DNA from: Anagrus nilaparvatae
Lineage: Eukaryota > Arthropoda > Insecta > Hymenoptera > Mymaridae
Assembly (NCBI GenBank): GCA_022575985.1
Contig: JAKSXM010000007.1
Coordinates: 16,804,501-16,868,500 of the forward strand
Reading direction: 5' to 3'
Length of the DNA stretch: 64,000 bases
Shown: in pieces, positions 11,247 to 22,698 of the stretch
Position numbering within the stretch: position 1 is the stretch's first letter
How the letters are laid out: each line of letters begins with the position of its first letter
Notes under the pieces: model-generated
Database searches by the model: none
The model's input: the letters and a program-made list of their open reading frames with translations, nothing else
Told to the model about the DNA's origin: nothing
Program-made: the position numbers and the translations under genes

Positions 11247-13121
11247 ATGAATACAGCATTTCTCGTATGCTTCCTGAGCCTGGCCTCTTTTAATTTAGTT
11301 CAAACAACTTACTTAAATTATGTGATTGATCAATGCTTGAAAGAAGTTCAACCAAACAGGGTTACATTGCATTCCGATTTCAAAAGTAGCAACAATAGCT
11401 TACAAACAATCTTTCAGCAGATGATAAGACAAATACCAACTGCAACTAATGATGTGAGTAGCCCGTTACCTAATATCAAATTAAAAATTTCTCCTGTTAT
11501 GTATAACCATAATATAACAGCTCCCTTGCATTTTATTATTCTTCAAGAAATGAATCTGATTGAATTTGAACGAAAATTAAAAGCAGCCTTAAATTTAATA
11601 TCGCAATCTTTATTTTACTTAACAAAAACTAAGATTCTTCTTATAATGAATGAAATAACCAAATCACCAGAATACATTAATAAGATTCTTAATCTATCAA
11701 TTAATTATGGCATTCTTGACTTTACTATTTTACTTTTAAATCCTCAAAATCCGTTAATTATCTATGGTGAACCATTCTTTTGGAAACTAACAATAGAGAA
11801 TTTGTTACCCAACAAGAAAATATTATTATTTCCTGATAAATCAAAAAATTTAAATGGATACATCATGAAAGTTGGAGTACATAAAGAATATTGGCCAAAT
11901 GTCTATAAAAATTATTTTGCAAATTATGAAGCTCTACGTGATCTGTACTTACAAATACATTTGCTGCAATCTTTCGAACATTTCTCTGCTGCATTGAATT
12001 TTACGACACAGATTGTACCTATATCAGCAAATGATGGCCCTGTGGGATATTTTCTTCTTAAACATGGATTAGACTGCTTCGTGGGTACTGTAAGTTACAC
12101 TTTGGAAGGGAATCTCTTAAGAACAAATTTTGTAAACTCAGATGATTTTATTCTGCTTGTTCCAATTATAAATGATACAACCATTGAATTATCAGAAAAC
12201 TTTTTCAATGCTTTTTTGGCTGCAGTTGTTATTTTAATTTCATTTTCACTCTCTGCGCATTATTTAAAACTTTCCCGCAAAGATTGGTCCATATTTAATC
12301 TTTTCAGTTTATTGCTGGGTTTTGGTGTAAATATGAATCCTCGCCGTTGCTTAAGAACAAAAATAATATTTTTTACTTTGGTTGCAGTATCGCTATTTTT
12401 TGTTCCCGACATTATTTCTGATTTAACTTCATTGAAATTTGAAAACAATGATAAAGCAGTAATCGAATCTTTTGAGGAAATATTTGAAAAAAATATAACT
12501 GTTCTGCTTTTCGATAGCAATTTATTGTTGTATAGTTTAAGATTTTACACAACGGGAATATGTAACAACGTTACTCAAATTGCTAAACATTGTAATAGGA
12601 TGCAAATGATAACTGAAAATACAGTCCTAATATTCAACGAAATAGATGCTGCAAAAATTTTACAGAAAAACGAAAGATTTTTTAATGGAATTCGATTTAA
12701 TATAAGCCAGTTAATTCTTCATAAATTTATAAATATCCTACCCTATAGACATAATTTTCCTATAATAAATAATTTTGATGAAACTTATAATAGGATCCTA
12801 GAAATGGGATTAGATGTAAAGTGGAAAGCTGATTACAATCATGCAAATAAAATTATCAAACAGAAAAGTATTTACAATTTTGATGACGAAAACGACTATT
12901 TGCCTGTGATTTTATTTTATATCATGTTTATTGTATCTGCTTTTGCTTTATTTGTTTTTTTTATTGAAATTATCTGGCACTATTATTTGTCGAAAAAATT
13001 TAAGGGAATGGATATTGAAGAATTTTTCAAAAAAACGAAGGTAATCAAAAGTAATCAAAATTCTAGAAGAAATGTTGAAACTAGAAAAATAGATGTTTTT
13101 GAATTAATTGAGATTGTATAA
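11247..13121 (+). CDS. Divergent ionotropic receptor, copy A (intact)
   Basis: A 624-residue ligand-gated ion channel subunit of the ionotropic receptor family, expected in the membrane of chemosensory neurons. Residues 1-20 look like a signal peptide. Residues ~205-310 match the first half of the ligand-binding domain (MKVGVHKEYWP, then HGLDCFVGT). M1 is ~320-340, the pore loop ~347-367 (LFSLLLGFGVNMNP), M2 ~369-396, the second ligand-binding half runs from ~400, and M3 is ~550-577 (YLPVILFYIMFIVSAFALF), leaving a 47-residue tail. N-glycosylation motifs lie at about 49, 89, 251 and 309. The Arg that binds the glutamate carboxylate in iGluRs seems absent (TLEGNLLR), as in many divergent IRs. 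The frame is open from 11208, but the ATG at 11247 is preferred: it starts the signal peptide, is shared by all copies and follows a conserved TTTTGCAG. The ligand is unknown. Confidence 0.88.
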   Translation: MNTAFLVCFLSLASFNLVQTTYLNYVIDQCLKEVQPNRVTLHSDFKSSNNSLQTIFQQMIRQIPTATNDVSSPLPNIKLKISPVMYNHNITAPLHFIILQEMNLIEFERKLKAALNLISQSLFYLTKTKILLIMNEITKSPEYINKILNLSINYGILDFTILLLNPQNPLIIYGEPFFWKLTIENLLPNKKILLFPDKSKNLNGYIMKVGVHKEYWPNVYKNYFANYEALRDLYLQIHLLQSFEHFSAALNFTTQIVPISANDGPVGYFLLKHGLDCFVGTVSYTLEGNLLRTNFVNSDDFILLVPIINDTTIELSENFFNAFLAAVVILISFSLSAHYLKLSRKDWSIFNLFSLLLGFGVNMNPRRCLRTKIIFFTLVAVSLFFVPDIISDLTSLKFENNDKAVIESFEEIFEKNITVLLFDSNLLLYSLRFYTTGICNNVTQIAKHCNRMQMITENTVLIFNEIDAAKILQKNERFFNGIRFNISQLILHKFINILPYRHNFPIINNFDETYNRILEMGLDVKWKADYNHANKIIKQKSIYNFDDENDYLPVILFYIMFIVSAFALFVFFIEIIWHYYLSKKFKGMDIEEFFKKTKVIKSNQNSRRNVETRKIDVFELIEIV

Positions 13122-13144
13122 TTTCAAAAATGTTAGGATATTAA

Positions 13145-15185
13145 CTCATTAACGCCGGGGCGGAGAGTTTTGGAAATGCGCAAAAATAAGTATATTCCCT
13201 TATAGATAAGTGGCTAGAAAGTTCATCCCTATAGTAAAATTTCCTGCTCTTTCAGAATCTGACATTAGTTTTCACCTACAACCCTTAAAAATACCCCAAA
13301 AACGGGTGTGAAAGGGGTAGGTAAGGCATTATTAGGAAATGCTTGGAAAAATCAATGAAAAAAGTATCAAATTTTATTGAAAAATGTTTAAAACTAATAT
13401 TTTTTATGAAAATTTAATTAAACTTCGTATACATTGAGGTCTCATTCTTTTGGCCCTATTTACAACCCTTAAAAGGTGGTTAGGGGGGGTACTCCAGTCA
13501 AAATACGCGATTGGTTGTATTTATCACTGACAAACACCAGATTTGTTCTACTATAGGTTTTTTGCTCGCTGAACACGAAAATCGGAGTTATTTGGCAGAG
13601 AAATTGGCGCTTCACCCTAAAATTTGCAAAAACTACCCCCAAAAAGGGGTGTTTTTGCAATTTTCGTACTTTTAGCATCCAGGATATGCCTATATAGGTT
13701 TTTCGGGTCGCTAATCAAGAATTTCGACTTCTGTTTCATAAATAATTAAAATTTAACCCCTAATTTGGCTAAAACTACCCCTAAAAGGGCTGTTTTTGCT
13801 ATTTTCGTACTTTTAGCATCCATGATATGCCCATTTAGGTTTTTTGGGTCGCTAATCAATAATTTCGACTTCTTTTTATGAATAATTAAAATTTAACCCC
13901 TAATTTGGCTAAAACTACCCCTAAAAGGGGTGTTTTTGCTATTTTCGTACTTATAGCATCCAGGATATGCCCATATGGGTTTTGTGGATCGCTAATTCAG
14001 AATTTCGACTTCTTTTTTATAAATAATTAAAATTTAACCCCTAAATTCGCTAAAACTATCCTTAAAAGGGGTGTTTTTGTTAATTTGCACTTTGAGCGTC
14101 CAAAGTACGTTCTTATACGTTTTTTTGGTCGCTAATCAATAATTTCAACTTCTTTTTCATAAATAATCAGTATTTCACTACCTCTGAAAGGCTTTGCTGG
14201 TTCTAAAGTTATTATCAGCTTTGTGCTAATATTATGCCACTAAAATGAAAAATTAAAAAAAAAATTTTTTTTTCGAAAGGGAATTGGCTAGCCTAAGGTA
14301 TATAAATAATCCATGGATATTCGTGCAATAATGCAAAAAATTATTTTATTTTTTCTATTGAATTGGAGTTTACTTAAGTGTATATGAAATGTCGAGTAGG
14401 CGTTCTCAACGTTTTACTTATCAAGATGTTTTTGAAAGTATTGAGGAGGATGAAGTATTGTTTACTGATGCAAATTTCATTGACATAGCATTCAAAAGTC
14501 GAAATTGTTGATTAGTGACCCAAAAAACCTAAATGGGCATATCCTGGATGCTAAAAGTACGAAAATAGCAAAAAAACCCCTTTTAGGGTTGGTTTTAGTT
14601 AAATTGGGGGTTAAATTTTAATTATTTATGAAAAAGAAGTCGACATTCTTGATTAGCGACCCAAAAAACCTATATGGGCATATCCTGGATGCTAAAAGTA
14701 CGAAAATTTAAGGGTGAAGCGCCAATTTCTCTGCCAAATAACTCCAATTTTCGTGTTCAGCGAGCCAAAAAACCTATAGTAGAACAAATCTGGTGTTTGT
14801 CAGTGATAAATACAACCAATCGCGTATTTTGACTGGAGTAACCCCCTAGCCACCTTTTAAGGGTTGTAAATAGGGCCAAAATGAATGAGACCTCAATGTA
14901 TACGAAGTTTAATTAAATTTTCATAAAAAATATTAGTTTTAAATATTTTTCAATAAAATTTGATACTTTTTTCATTGATTTTTCCAAGCATTTCCTAATA
15001 ATGCCTGACCTACCCCTTTCACACCCGTTTTTGGGGTATTTTTAAGGGTTGTAGGTGAAAACTAATGTCAGATTCTGAAAGAGCAGGAAATTTTACTATA
15101 GGGATGAACTTTTTAGCCACTTATCTATAAGAGAATATACTTATTTTTGTGCATTTCCAAAACTCTCCGCCCCGGCGTTAATGAG
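13145..15185. mobile_element. 2.0-kb palindromic element at a TTAA site
   Basis: Begins CTCATTAACGCCGGGGCGG and ends with its reverse complement. The two halves are inverted copies over most of their length. It is flanked by TTAA at 13141-13144 and 15186-15189, the target of piggyBac-type transposons. The unit B site (36591-36594) is uninterrupted. The left half carries ~140-bp tandem units and the right half fewer. No transposase is encoded, so it must have been mobilised in trans. Confidence 0.75.
13674..14170. repeat. ~140-bp tandem repeat inside the palindromic element
   Basis: Units start at AGCATCC-like motifs at 13674, 13815, 13955 and 14095, a period of 140-141 bases. Each holds GGTTTTTTGGGTCGCTAATC, AAAACTACCCCTAAAAGGGG and ATTTTCGTACTTTTAGCATC. 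The same unit recurs at 46001-46560 and inverted at 49860-50800. Confidence 0.85.
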
Positions 15186-15189
15186 TTAA

Positions 15190-15925
15190 GGTAGCCCGAA
15201 AGGTTCTAAAAATCCAATAATACTAGCTAAGATACACCAGTATTAAAGAAAATTTAAAAAGGAATCCAACTAGCCCAAAAAGTTTATAGTTTTCCGATAA
15301 AATAAAGGAAAAATATTTAATTGAAAATTTTTTGATATAACACGCGTTCTTTATGGGATTTTATTTTATTTTTTAAAGTTCTCTATAAATATCGAATCTT
15401 ATAAAAAAAAATTGCACTAGTTTATAGCTGAACAAAATTACAATATTTTTTAATCAATGAAAAATTTGAGTTTCCGACAAAATAAAAGAATAAAATAAAA
15501 TATAAATTATAAAAAACAGAGTATATTTTTTTTATCCATTATACATAACAAAATCTCACGCATGCGTTTGTAATTTGACAATCATGCTTTATTGAGATAA
15601 GTGCGATATTTAAATCATTAAAAGAAATTATATATATTATGTATGTGTATAAAATCTGATAAAATACATCTGAAGAGTTCGATCTTGTAACAGACTTGTC
15701 AAATTTCTTACGCATTCTCGTATATAAAGAAGGTGAAATAAGAAAGGGCGACATAATTTTTTTTTAATTTTAATTAAACGATTAGTAATTCAAAAAAAAT
15801 GCATAATTCGCACAAACTTAATGTAAAAAGGTATTCAGTTATAAAATTAATAAAATTTTCAAAGTTTTTTAAACAAGCCCCTCAAAAGGCCCTCTAAAAA
15901 TTCGTCACGCCGTGTTTCGGCCCCC
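15190..15925. mobile_element. Second TTAA-flanked insertion
   Basis: Lies between TTAA at 15186-15189 and TTAA at 15926-15929. After the latter the IR 3' flank resumes (TTTTTAAAGTCAC) as in unit B at 36600. The ends, GGTAGCCCGAAA and the complement of TTTCGGCCCCC, pair only partly, so terminal repeats are weak. The interior is AT-rich without a supportable gene. Confidence 0.55.
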
Positions 15926-15929
15926 TTAA

Positions 15930-16089
15930 CCTTTTTAAAGTCACATCTAAAGTTTATTATTTTGTAAAGTAAAATTTTTATGCCACAGCTGGTTTTCATC
16001 TTCTGTAATATCATAGAATAATTATTCTATGGTAATATCTACCTGGATTTTAAGAAGTTTCGTTCACTATAAAAACTTAGCCCAAGAAA
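15930..16089. other. Unit A backbone, IR 3' flank
   Basis: Matches 36600-36700 and 55565-55700 after the IR stop codons, including CTAAAGTTTATTATTTTGTAAAGT-type sequence that probably covers the 3' UTR. Confidence 0.6.
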
Positions 16090-16762
16090 TATTTTGGTTC
16101 CTCATAGAGAAACCATTGTGATGGGTCAAATTTTGATTTTTGATTTTTGATTTTTTGGCATATAAGCATGTTATGAAACCTCAGGAAGCTAAAAAACTGG
16201 TTTTTGAAAAAGATCTATTTGTGTGTGTTTGTATGTATGCATATAACCGGTCATATTTCACAAACATTATGAAATTAAGGCCTAATTTTTTTTCAAACGT
16301 TTTTTTATCAAAAAATGTCAAACTATTTTTTTTTTTTTTTAATTTGGATGTAATATGGTTTTTTCATTATACGCTGCAAAAAAGATCTACTTTCTTTCTT
16401 TCAGGCGATCTTTTTTTCGCTTTAATGAAAAACTATGTGTTGAACACGGGAAAAAATGTAGAAAATTTTACTTTCAATGCTGTCTGCAATCCTATTTATT
16501 CCCTTGTTGAACAAATAGATATTACTCGATATCTTGAATCTGATAATTAATTTTTTGAAAAAAAATTCACAAAAAAAAATGCAAAAAAACGTCACAAAAA
16601 AATACAAAAAATACCTAATTTATAAAGTTCATATTTATAGTAATTGGTTCCTCTTAGAGAAACCTTTGTGATAGGTGAAATTTTGATTTTCGATATTTTG
16701 GCATATAAGCACGTTTTGAGACCTCAGGAAGCTAAAAAACCGGTTTTTAAAAAAAGTCTGTA

Positions 16763-16799
<37 letters not shown>

Positions 16800-18170
16800 A
16801 TGTATGTATGTTGGACTGTAACCGATGATATTTCACAGCCAACACGACATTAAGACCTAATTTTTTTTTCAAAATTTTTTTTACCAAAAAATCTCGAGGT
16901 ACTTTTTTTTTTTTTAATTTGGATGTAATACCTCATTTTTTTCCATGAAAGTACTGATATATAGAAGTATCGTTTTTACTCGATAAATCGAAACTTATAA
17001 TTTACTTTTTGAAAATTTTTTTCTCAAAATTTTTTTCACCAAAAAATACAAAAAATGCTAATTTTTTTTTTTTTTTAGGATGTAGTACTTAATGTTTTTC
17101 TACGAAAGTACGAATATTTAGAATTATCGTTTTTAAATGATTATTTCATGTGATACCTAATTTTTCGATATTTTTTTTTTTCAAAATTTTTTTAATAAAA
17201 AAATTAAAAAAATACTATAATTTTTTTTCTTTTTGGACGTAATACCTAATTTATTTCTAGGAAAGTTCTAATATCCAGAATCATCGTTTTTAAAGGAATT
17301 CTCCATCTGATACGTAATTTTTGTAAATTTTTTTTTTCAAAATTTTTTGTATAAAAAGATTAAAAAAACACAATAATTTTTTTTCTTTTTGGACGTAGTA
17401 CTTAATTTATTTCTATGAAAGTACTAACATCCAGAATTATGGTTTTAAAGGATTTCTCCATCTTATATGTAATTTTTCGAAATTTTTTTTTACAAAATTT
17501 TTTGTATAAAAAAATTAAAAAAACAATAATTTTTTTTCTTTTTGGACTTAGTACTTAATTTATTTCTATGAAAGTACTTATATCTAGAATTATCTATTTT
17601 AAAGGAATTCTCCATCTGATACGTAATTTTCGTAAATTTTTTTTTTCAAAATTTTTTGTATAAAGAAATTAAAAAACACAATAATTTTTTTTCTTTTTGG
17701 ATGTAGTACTTAATTTATTTTTATGAAAGTACTAATATCTAGAATTATTGTTTTTAAAGGATTTTTTCCATCTGATACGTAATTTTTCAAATTTTTTTTC
17801 TCAATATTTTTCATATAAAAAAATTAAAAAAACATCATTTTTATTAGATAAAATAGACCATTATAAATATTTTGCTATTGTTGATGAGGAACCATAGTGC
17901 CAATCACTTGGCAGCGTTTTTTTTGAATCTGATACCAAATTTTTTCAAAATTTTTCTCTTAAAATTAAAAGAACAAAACAATTAAAAAAACTGTAATATT
18001 TTTTTTATGTATGATTGCATGGTTGTAATCGGTAATATCAGTGGCATATTGATGTATTAAGATCATTGTTTGAGGAACCTTAGTGTCAGCTAGTTGGCAG
18101 CGTATTTTTCTAATTGCAATACATTTTATAAAATTATAATAAAAACAGAAAACCAAATATAAATCCAAAA
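16090..18170. mobile_element. Tandem-repeat-bearing TE, left copy of an inverted pair
   Basis: Starts at TTTTGGTTCCTC. A second, similar start lies at 16644 (GGCATATAAGCACGTTTTGA in this one, a close variant near 16160). 17235-17840 holds ~155-bp tandem units beginning GGACGTAGTACTTAATT. The right copy at 18508-20987 is in opposite orientation. Open frames here follow long T runs and are not genes. Superfamily not assigned. Confidence 0.6.
16763..16810. repeat. GT and GTAT microsatellites
   Basis: A (GT)n run followed by (GTAT)n. The inverted partner element has AC and ACGT runs at the matching place (20561-20640), so the array is part of the TE. Confidence 0.95.
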
Positions 18171-18179
18171 AAAGGAGTC

Positions 18180-18505
18180 AAAAATTGATGCAACAAAAAA
18201 TTTTATTTTGTATTATTCTATTTTTTGGTGAATTATTGGTCACAGTAATGGGTTAAAATTGCGTAATAAAGGCTTAAAATTAATTTTTTAGATTTTTCTT
18301 AAACTAAGTTTTAAAAAAATTACCATTTATAATCACTTAGAAATTTTTTGTAGTATAGGTAAATATTGTAAAATTATCGTGTAGATTTGTTTTCTATGAT
18401 TACATAAATTTTATTATTTTTTTTTTTCGATCAATTCTTTTTATGTGGATTTTTATATTCTATAGCAACTAAAATGTATAATTAATTAATTAAATAGTAT
18501 TAAAT
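18180..18505. other. Island of unit A backbone between two inserted TEs
   Basis: Matches 36850-37125 (unit B) and 55750-55920 (unit C), for example GTAGTATAGGTAAATATTGT. It shows that 16.1-21.0 kb is two insertions and not one large palindrome. Confidence 0.75.
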
Positions 18506-20560
18506 ACCTTGCCAACTAGCTGGCACTGAGGTTCCTCAAACAATGGGCTGTAATCTTAATTTACAACAAATATTATTGATTACAAACATGCAATTATACA
18601 TACATTTTTCGTTTTTAGTAGCTGCTAAAGTAGATTATTAAGATCATTTTGTTATTAAAGTGAAAATTCTAGCGTCCATGGATTGGTCCCGCCGGCGTTA
18701 ATGGATTTTAAATCATTTTTGCATAATTAAAAAGAGACAAATATAAAAAATGCTAATTTTATTTTTTTTTATAAAATTTTATTTTATTAGAATATGTAAT
18801 TATCCCTTAATAATTAAAATATTGGGTAACATGATTTTTTTGTTTTGTAAAAGAAATGGTTGGTAACGATGCGAAAATTACAAATATTCGCCCAATTATT
18901 ATAAAAAGATAGGAGTTTTTACCAGAATATATAATAATTTCTTATAATTTATTTTCTCAGCGTACTTCTTGCATTTGACCAATCTTCCGCAACAATGATA
19001 ATAATAATAATAATAATATTTTGTAATAAAAAAAATAACCACATTAATTGCTTCAAGATTTTTAAATTGTTTGATTCTTTAAAAAATGCCAATATAACTT
19101 TTAAATCTTAATTTTAAAATGCAAAAATAACCATTTAATATTTTTAGGCTGTTTATTATTGTTTATAATTTCATTAAGCTGCATACATAAATAAACATAG
19201 CAACGAACAAAATAATCCGAGGAAGTCAAAAAGAGGCAAGATTTCCATCATTCTTTATTGTGTGTTATAATTTATATCAAAATAAAAAAAAAAAATTGTG
19301 ATCGGATACAAAAAATTAATATAAACTAAATTTATAAAATTTGTACTCTCATTAAAATAAATTAAATATGTCCAATACGAAAAATAAATTTGATGTTTTA
19401 TGTATTTTTTTGTAACGAAGATTTTGGAGAAAAAAATTTTAAAAAAATTAATTATCAGATTCAAGATATCGAGTAAAAACCATACTTTCAAGTATAAGTA
19501 CTTTCATGCAAATGAATGAGGTATTACATCCAAATTAAAAAAAAAAAAGTATTTTGAGATTTTTTTAATAAAAAAATTTTTGGAAAAAAAAGTTAGGTAT
19601 TCGTTCGATAATTGTTTTGGAATATCACTGGTTACAATATTTTAAAATATTAGTACTTTCATAGAATTAAAAGAGGTATTACACCAAAAAAATATTGCAA
19701 TTTTTTTTATTTTTCTTTTTTTTTAATTTAGAGAATAAAAATTTTGAAAAAATTAAGTATCAATTCCAAAAAATTACTGTAAACGAGGTTCTTAAAACTA
19801 GTACTTCCATGGAAATAAATTAGGTACTACGTCCAAAAAGAAAAAAAAGTTTCGTATTTTTTGTATTTTTTTGTGAAAAAAATTTTAGGAAAAAAATTTT
19901 CAAAAAATTAAGTATCAGATTGGAGATATCAAGTAAAAACCATACTTTCAAGTATAAGTACTTTCATGGAAATAAATGAGGTATTACATCCAAATTAAAA
20001 AAAAAAAAGGAGTTTGAGATTTTTTGATAAAAAAATGTTTGGAAAAAAAATTAGGTCTTAATTCGATAATGGTTTTGAAATATCACTAGTTACAATATTT
20101 TCAGATATTAGTACTTTCATAAAATTAAATGAGGTATTACACCAAAAAAAAAAAAATATTGCAGTTTTTTTTATTTTTCTTTTTTTTTAATTTTGACACA
20201 AAAAATTTTGAAAAAATTAAGTATCAGATCCAAAAAATTACAATAAACAAGGTTCTTAAAACTAGTACTTCCATGAAAATAAATTAGGTACTAAGTCCAA
20301 AAAGAAAAAAAAAATTGGTATTTTTTGTATTTTTTTGTGAAAAAAATTTTAGAAAAAAAATTTTCCGAAAATTAAGTATCCGATTCGAGATATCATGTAA
20401 AAACCATACTTTCAAATATAAGTACTTTCATGGAAATAAATGAGGTATTACATCCAAATCAAAAAAAAAAAAAGTACCTCGAGCTTTTTTGGTGAAAAAA
20501 TTTTTGAAAAAAAAATTAGGTCTTAATTCCATAATATTTGTGAAATATCACCGATTACAT

Positions 20561-20573
20561 ACATACGTACGTA

Positions 20574-20618
<45 letters not shown>

Positions 20619-20640
20619 ACACACACACACACACACACAT
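20561..20640. repeat. TACG and AC microsatellite
   Basis: Several TACG units followed by a ~60-base (AC)n run with one interruption. The His-Thr and Cys-Val repeat peptides it would encode are not real proteins. Confidence 0.95.
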
Positions 20641-20686
20641 ACAGACTTTTTTTAAAAGTATATTTTTACCCATGGCCACAAAAGTA

Positions 20687-20761
20687 AAGAATGGCCCAAA
20701 TCGCACGTAAATTACCGTCCGAGGCGAAGCCGAGGATGGTAAACTGCGATTTGGGGCATCC
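20687..20761 (+). repeat. Small hairpin repeat, copy 1
   Basis: Core CCGAGGCGAAGCCGAGG, with outer arms CCCAAATCGCA and TGCGATTTGGGG pairing around it. GC-rich in an AT-rich window. Six copies in all; see the findings for compensatory changes. Confidence 0.8.
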
Positions 20762-20987
20762 TTTTTTTGTGGCCAAGGACAAAACATAATTTTTCTTGCT
20801 CAGTGTCGAGAAAATGCGTTTTTTCGAATAGCGCAGCGGCCAGAAAACACGCACTTTCTGGACACTAACAAGAAAAACAGGTTTTTTAGCTTCCTGGGGT
20901 CCCAAAACGTGCTTATATGCCAAAAAATAGAAAACCAAATTTTGACCTAACACAATGGTTCCTCTTTGAGGAACCAAAAATATACGT

Positions 20988-22101
20988 TTTAAAATTTTTG
21001 TCTTTAATAAATGTAAATTTTTGAAATATTTTCATTAAATTTAATGATTATTTATGTTACTGTATTCACTAAAAGTTTTTTCTCATTTTTTGTAAAAAGA
21101 ATCAAGGTGTTTCACAACTACAAAATATTTTAATTAAATTTATATAAGAAAAAAAGGAAAATTTTTCTTAATTTGAAAAAAGTATTAAATACCTACTATT
21201 TTCACGTTCCAATTTAAAATTTATTGTAGAAAATTATTTTTTTATTATTTTCTTATTTATAAAAAATAATAAGAATGTTAAATAAAAATATAACGATCAG
21301 AATGGAACAAATGTTTTTTTGTCTTTAAGATTAGAGTGAAAAATTTTTTTAAATTCATAGCTCTTTTTTAAACAAGGGATGAAATATTGGTTTTGGCTGT
21401 GCAGACAGCATGCAAAAGTCGAACCCCATATTTTTTCCCGTGTTCTAAAACATAGTTTTACATATAATGGGCAAAAAAGCCGTCTCCCTAGGGCAGAAAA
21501 TAGGCTTTTTTTTCCCTAGGTATGTAAAAAATATATTGATAATTTAATATTTTTCTTCCTAGCGGGCCGAAAACACTTTTTTCGTCCCGCAACGAGATCG
21601 AAAAAAACGTGTTTTCACCCCACTGAGAAAGAAAATTTTCGTTTTGTCCTGGGAACAAAAAAAAATACCCCAGATCGCAGTTTACCATCCTCGGCTTCGC
21701 CTCGGATGCTAATTAGCGTACAATCTGGGCCATTCTTTTTTTTTTTGCTCCCTTGGTTAAAAATGTACTATAGTCAGCATTATTCTCATTGTATTTGTAT
21801 GTTATCTTACTTTATAGAAATTATCCATAATAGAAACATTAAAAATATTAAAATTTAATTTTACATAGCAGCTAAATATTATAATTTGCTCTAATAGCTA
21901 AGCACTTTGCTTTGTAGACGATTGCGTTTATTATAACTCTTAACAATTTATACTTTACATAAAACTGTTTATCTAAATGTGTTTTAGGTTATTATCAAGT
22001 ACCATTTTAATATAATTAAAATAATTTACTATATGTTTAAATAATACACTAATCAAAATGCACATTAGTCTGGCAGACATTTTTAATGGCTGAATGGATT
22101 C
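20988..22101. other. Unit A backbone with hairpin-repeat insertions
   Basis: Matches 38670-39140 in unit B and, in part, 56260-56400 and 56770-56930 in unit C. Two pieces of the hairpin-repeat family interrupt it (about 21378-21525 and 21551-21772), with the backbone motif ATATATTGATAATTTAATAT between them. Confidence 0.6.
21666..21736 (-). repeat. Small hairpin repeat, copy 2 (inverted)
   Basis: Reverse complement of the family core. The surrounding ~220 bases (21551-21772) match 56943-57165 almost fully in opposite orientation, including GCCCGCTAGGAAGAA at one end and TACATTTTTAACCAAGGGAG at the other, which helps set the element's limits. Confidence 0.8.
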
Positions 22102-22103
22102 TA

Positions 22104-22260
22104 CACACCAAACTTAAAAGAGTTTTTTGTTACGCAGAAAAGATTTAATGTTTATTTAATTCTTTATAGAGATATTAACCTCAAAACAATTCCACTCTAA
22201 AGACTTAAATAAACATTAAATCTTTTCTGCGTAACAAAAAACTCTTTTAGGTTTGGTGTG
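22104..22260. mobile_element. 157-bp palindromic MITE, TA target
   Basis: CACACCAAACTTAAAAGAG at one end and its complement at the other, with pairing nearly to the centre. TA flanks both sides (22102-22103 and 22261-22262). The unit B site reads GATTCTAGTTG with a single TA (39144-39145), so insertion duplicated a TA, as Tc1/mariner elements do. Confidence 0.85.
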
Positions 22261-22698
22261 TAGTTGAATGCGTGAAACTAGTTTTGATTTTCCACAAAAA
22301 AAAAAGAAGAATTTCCCCATAAGAAACAAATGTTATTTTTACGTACTCGGCTTAGGAATTATTAAATTATTTATCAATTCGGGAATCTTATTTTTGGATA
22401 CAAGGCAACTAACTTTATCCAGTAAATTTAAATCCAAGCAATTGTTTAAAATAACTGCCATGCTTCAGAGTACACAATATTAAAATATTTATAAAAAATA
22501 CGATTGAACAATATTTTTAAATAATTGTAATTTGTAATTTTTTAATACATTTATAACCAATTAAAGTAAATGAGTAAACTTTTATCAATTTAATTTGTTA
22601 ATGAAATGCTTACTTACACAAGTATCTACAATTTTAGGTAAGAAAACTAAAATTCTGAACATAACTTTATATTATTATTATTATCTTAAATTTGTATA
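22261..22698. other. Unit A backbone
   Basis: Aligns with about 39145-39470 (unit B) and 57170-57500 (unit C). No gene seen. Confidence 0.6.

Larger units (their letters stand above)
18508..20987. mobile_element. Tandem-repeat-bearing TE, right copy of an inverted pair
   Basis: Ends GAGGAACCAAAA, the complement of the left copy's start. Its interior repeats the left copy's ~155-bp-type units in reverse orientation from about 19500. A small hairpin repeat (20687-20761) is embedded near its right end. Confidence 0.6.

Noticed and set aside
12260..12520. Antisense open frame within IR copy A (and its equivalent at 35711-35971)
   Set aside because: It is the complement of strongly conserved coding sequence and has no independent support.
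20489..20787. Open frames with long His-Thr or Cys-Val repeats
   Set aside because: They are translations of the AC microsatellite and the hairpin repeat.
16090..20987. One 4.9-kb palindromic element
   Set aside because: The middle 18180-18505 is receptor-flanking backbone present in units B and C, so these are two insertions.
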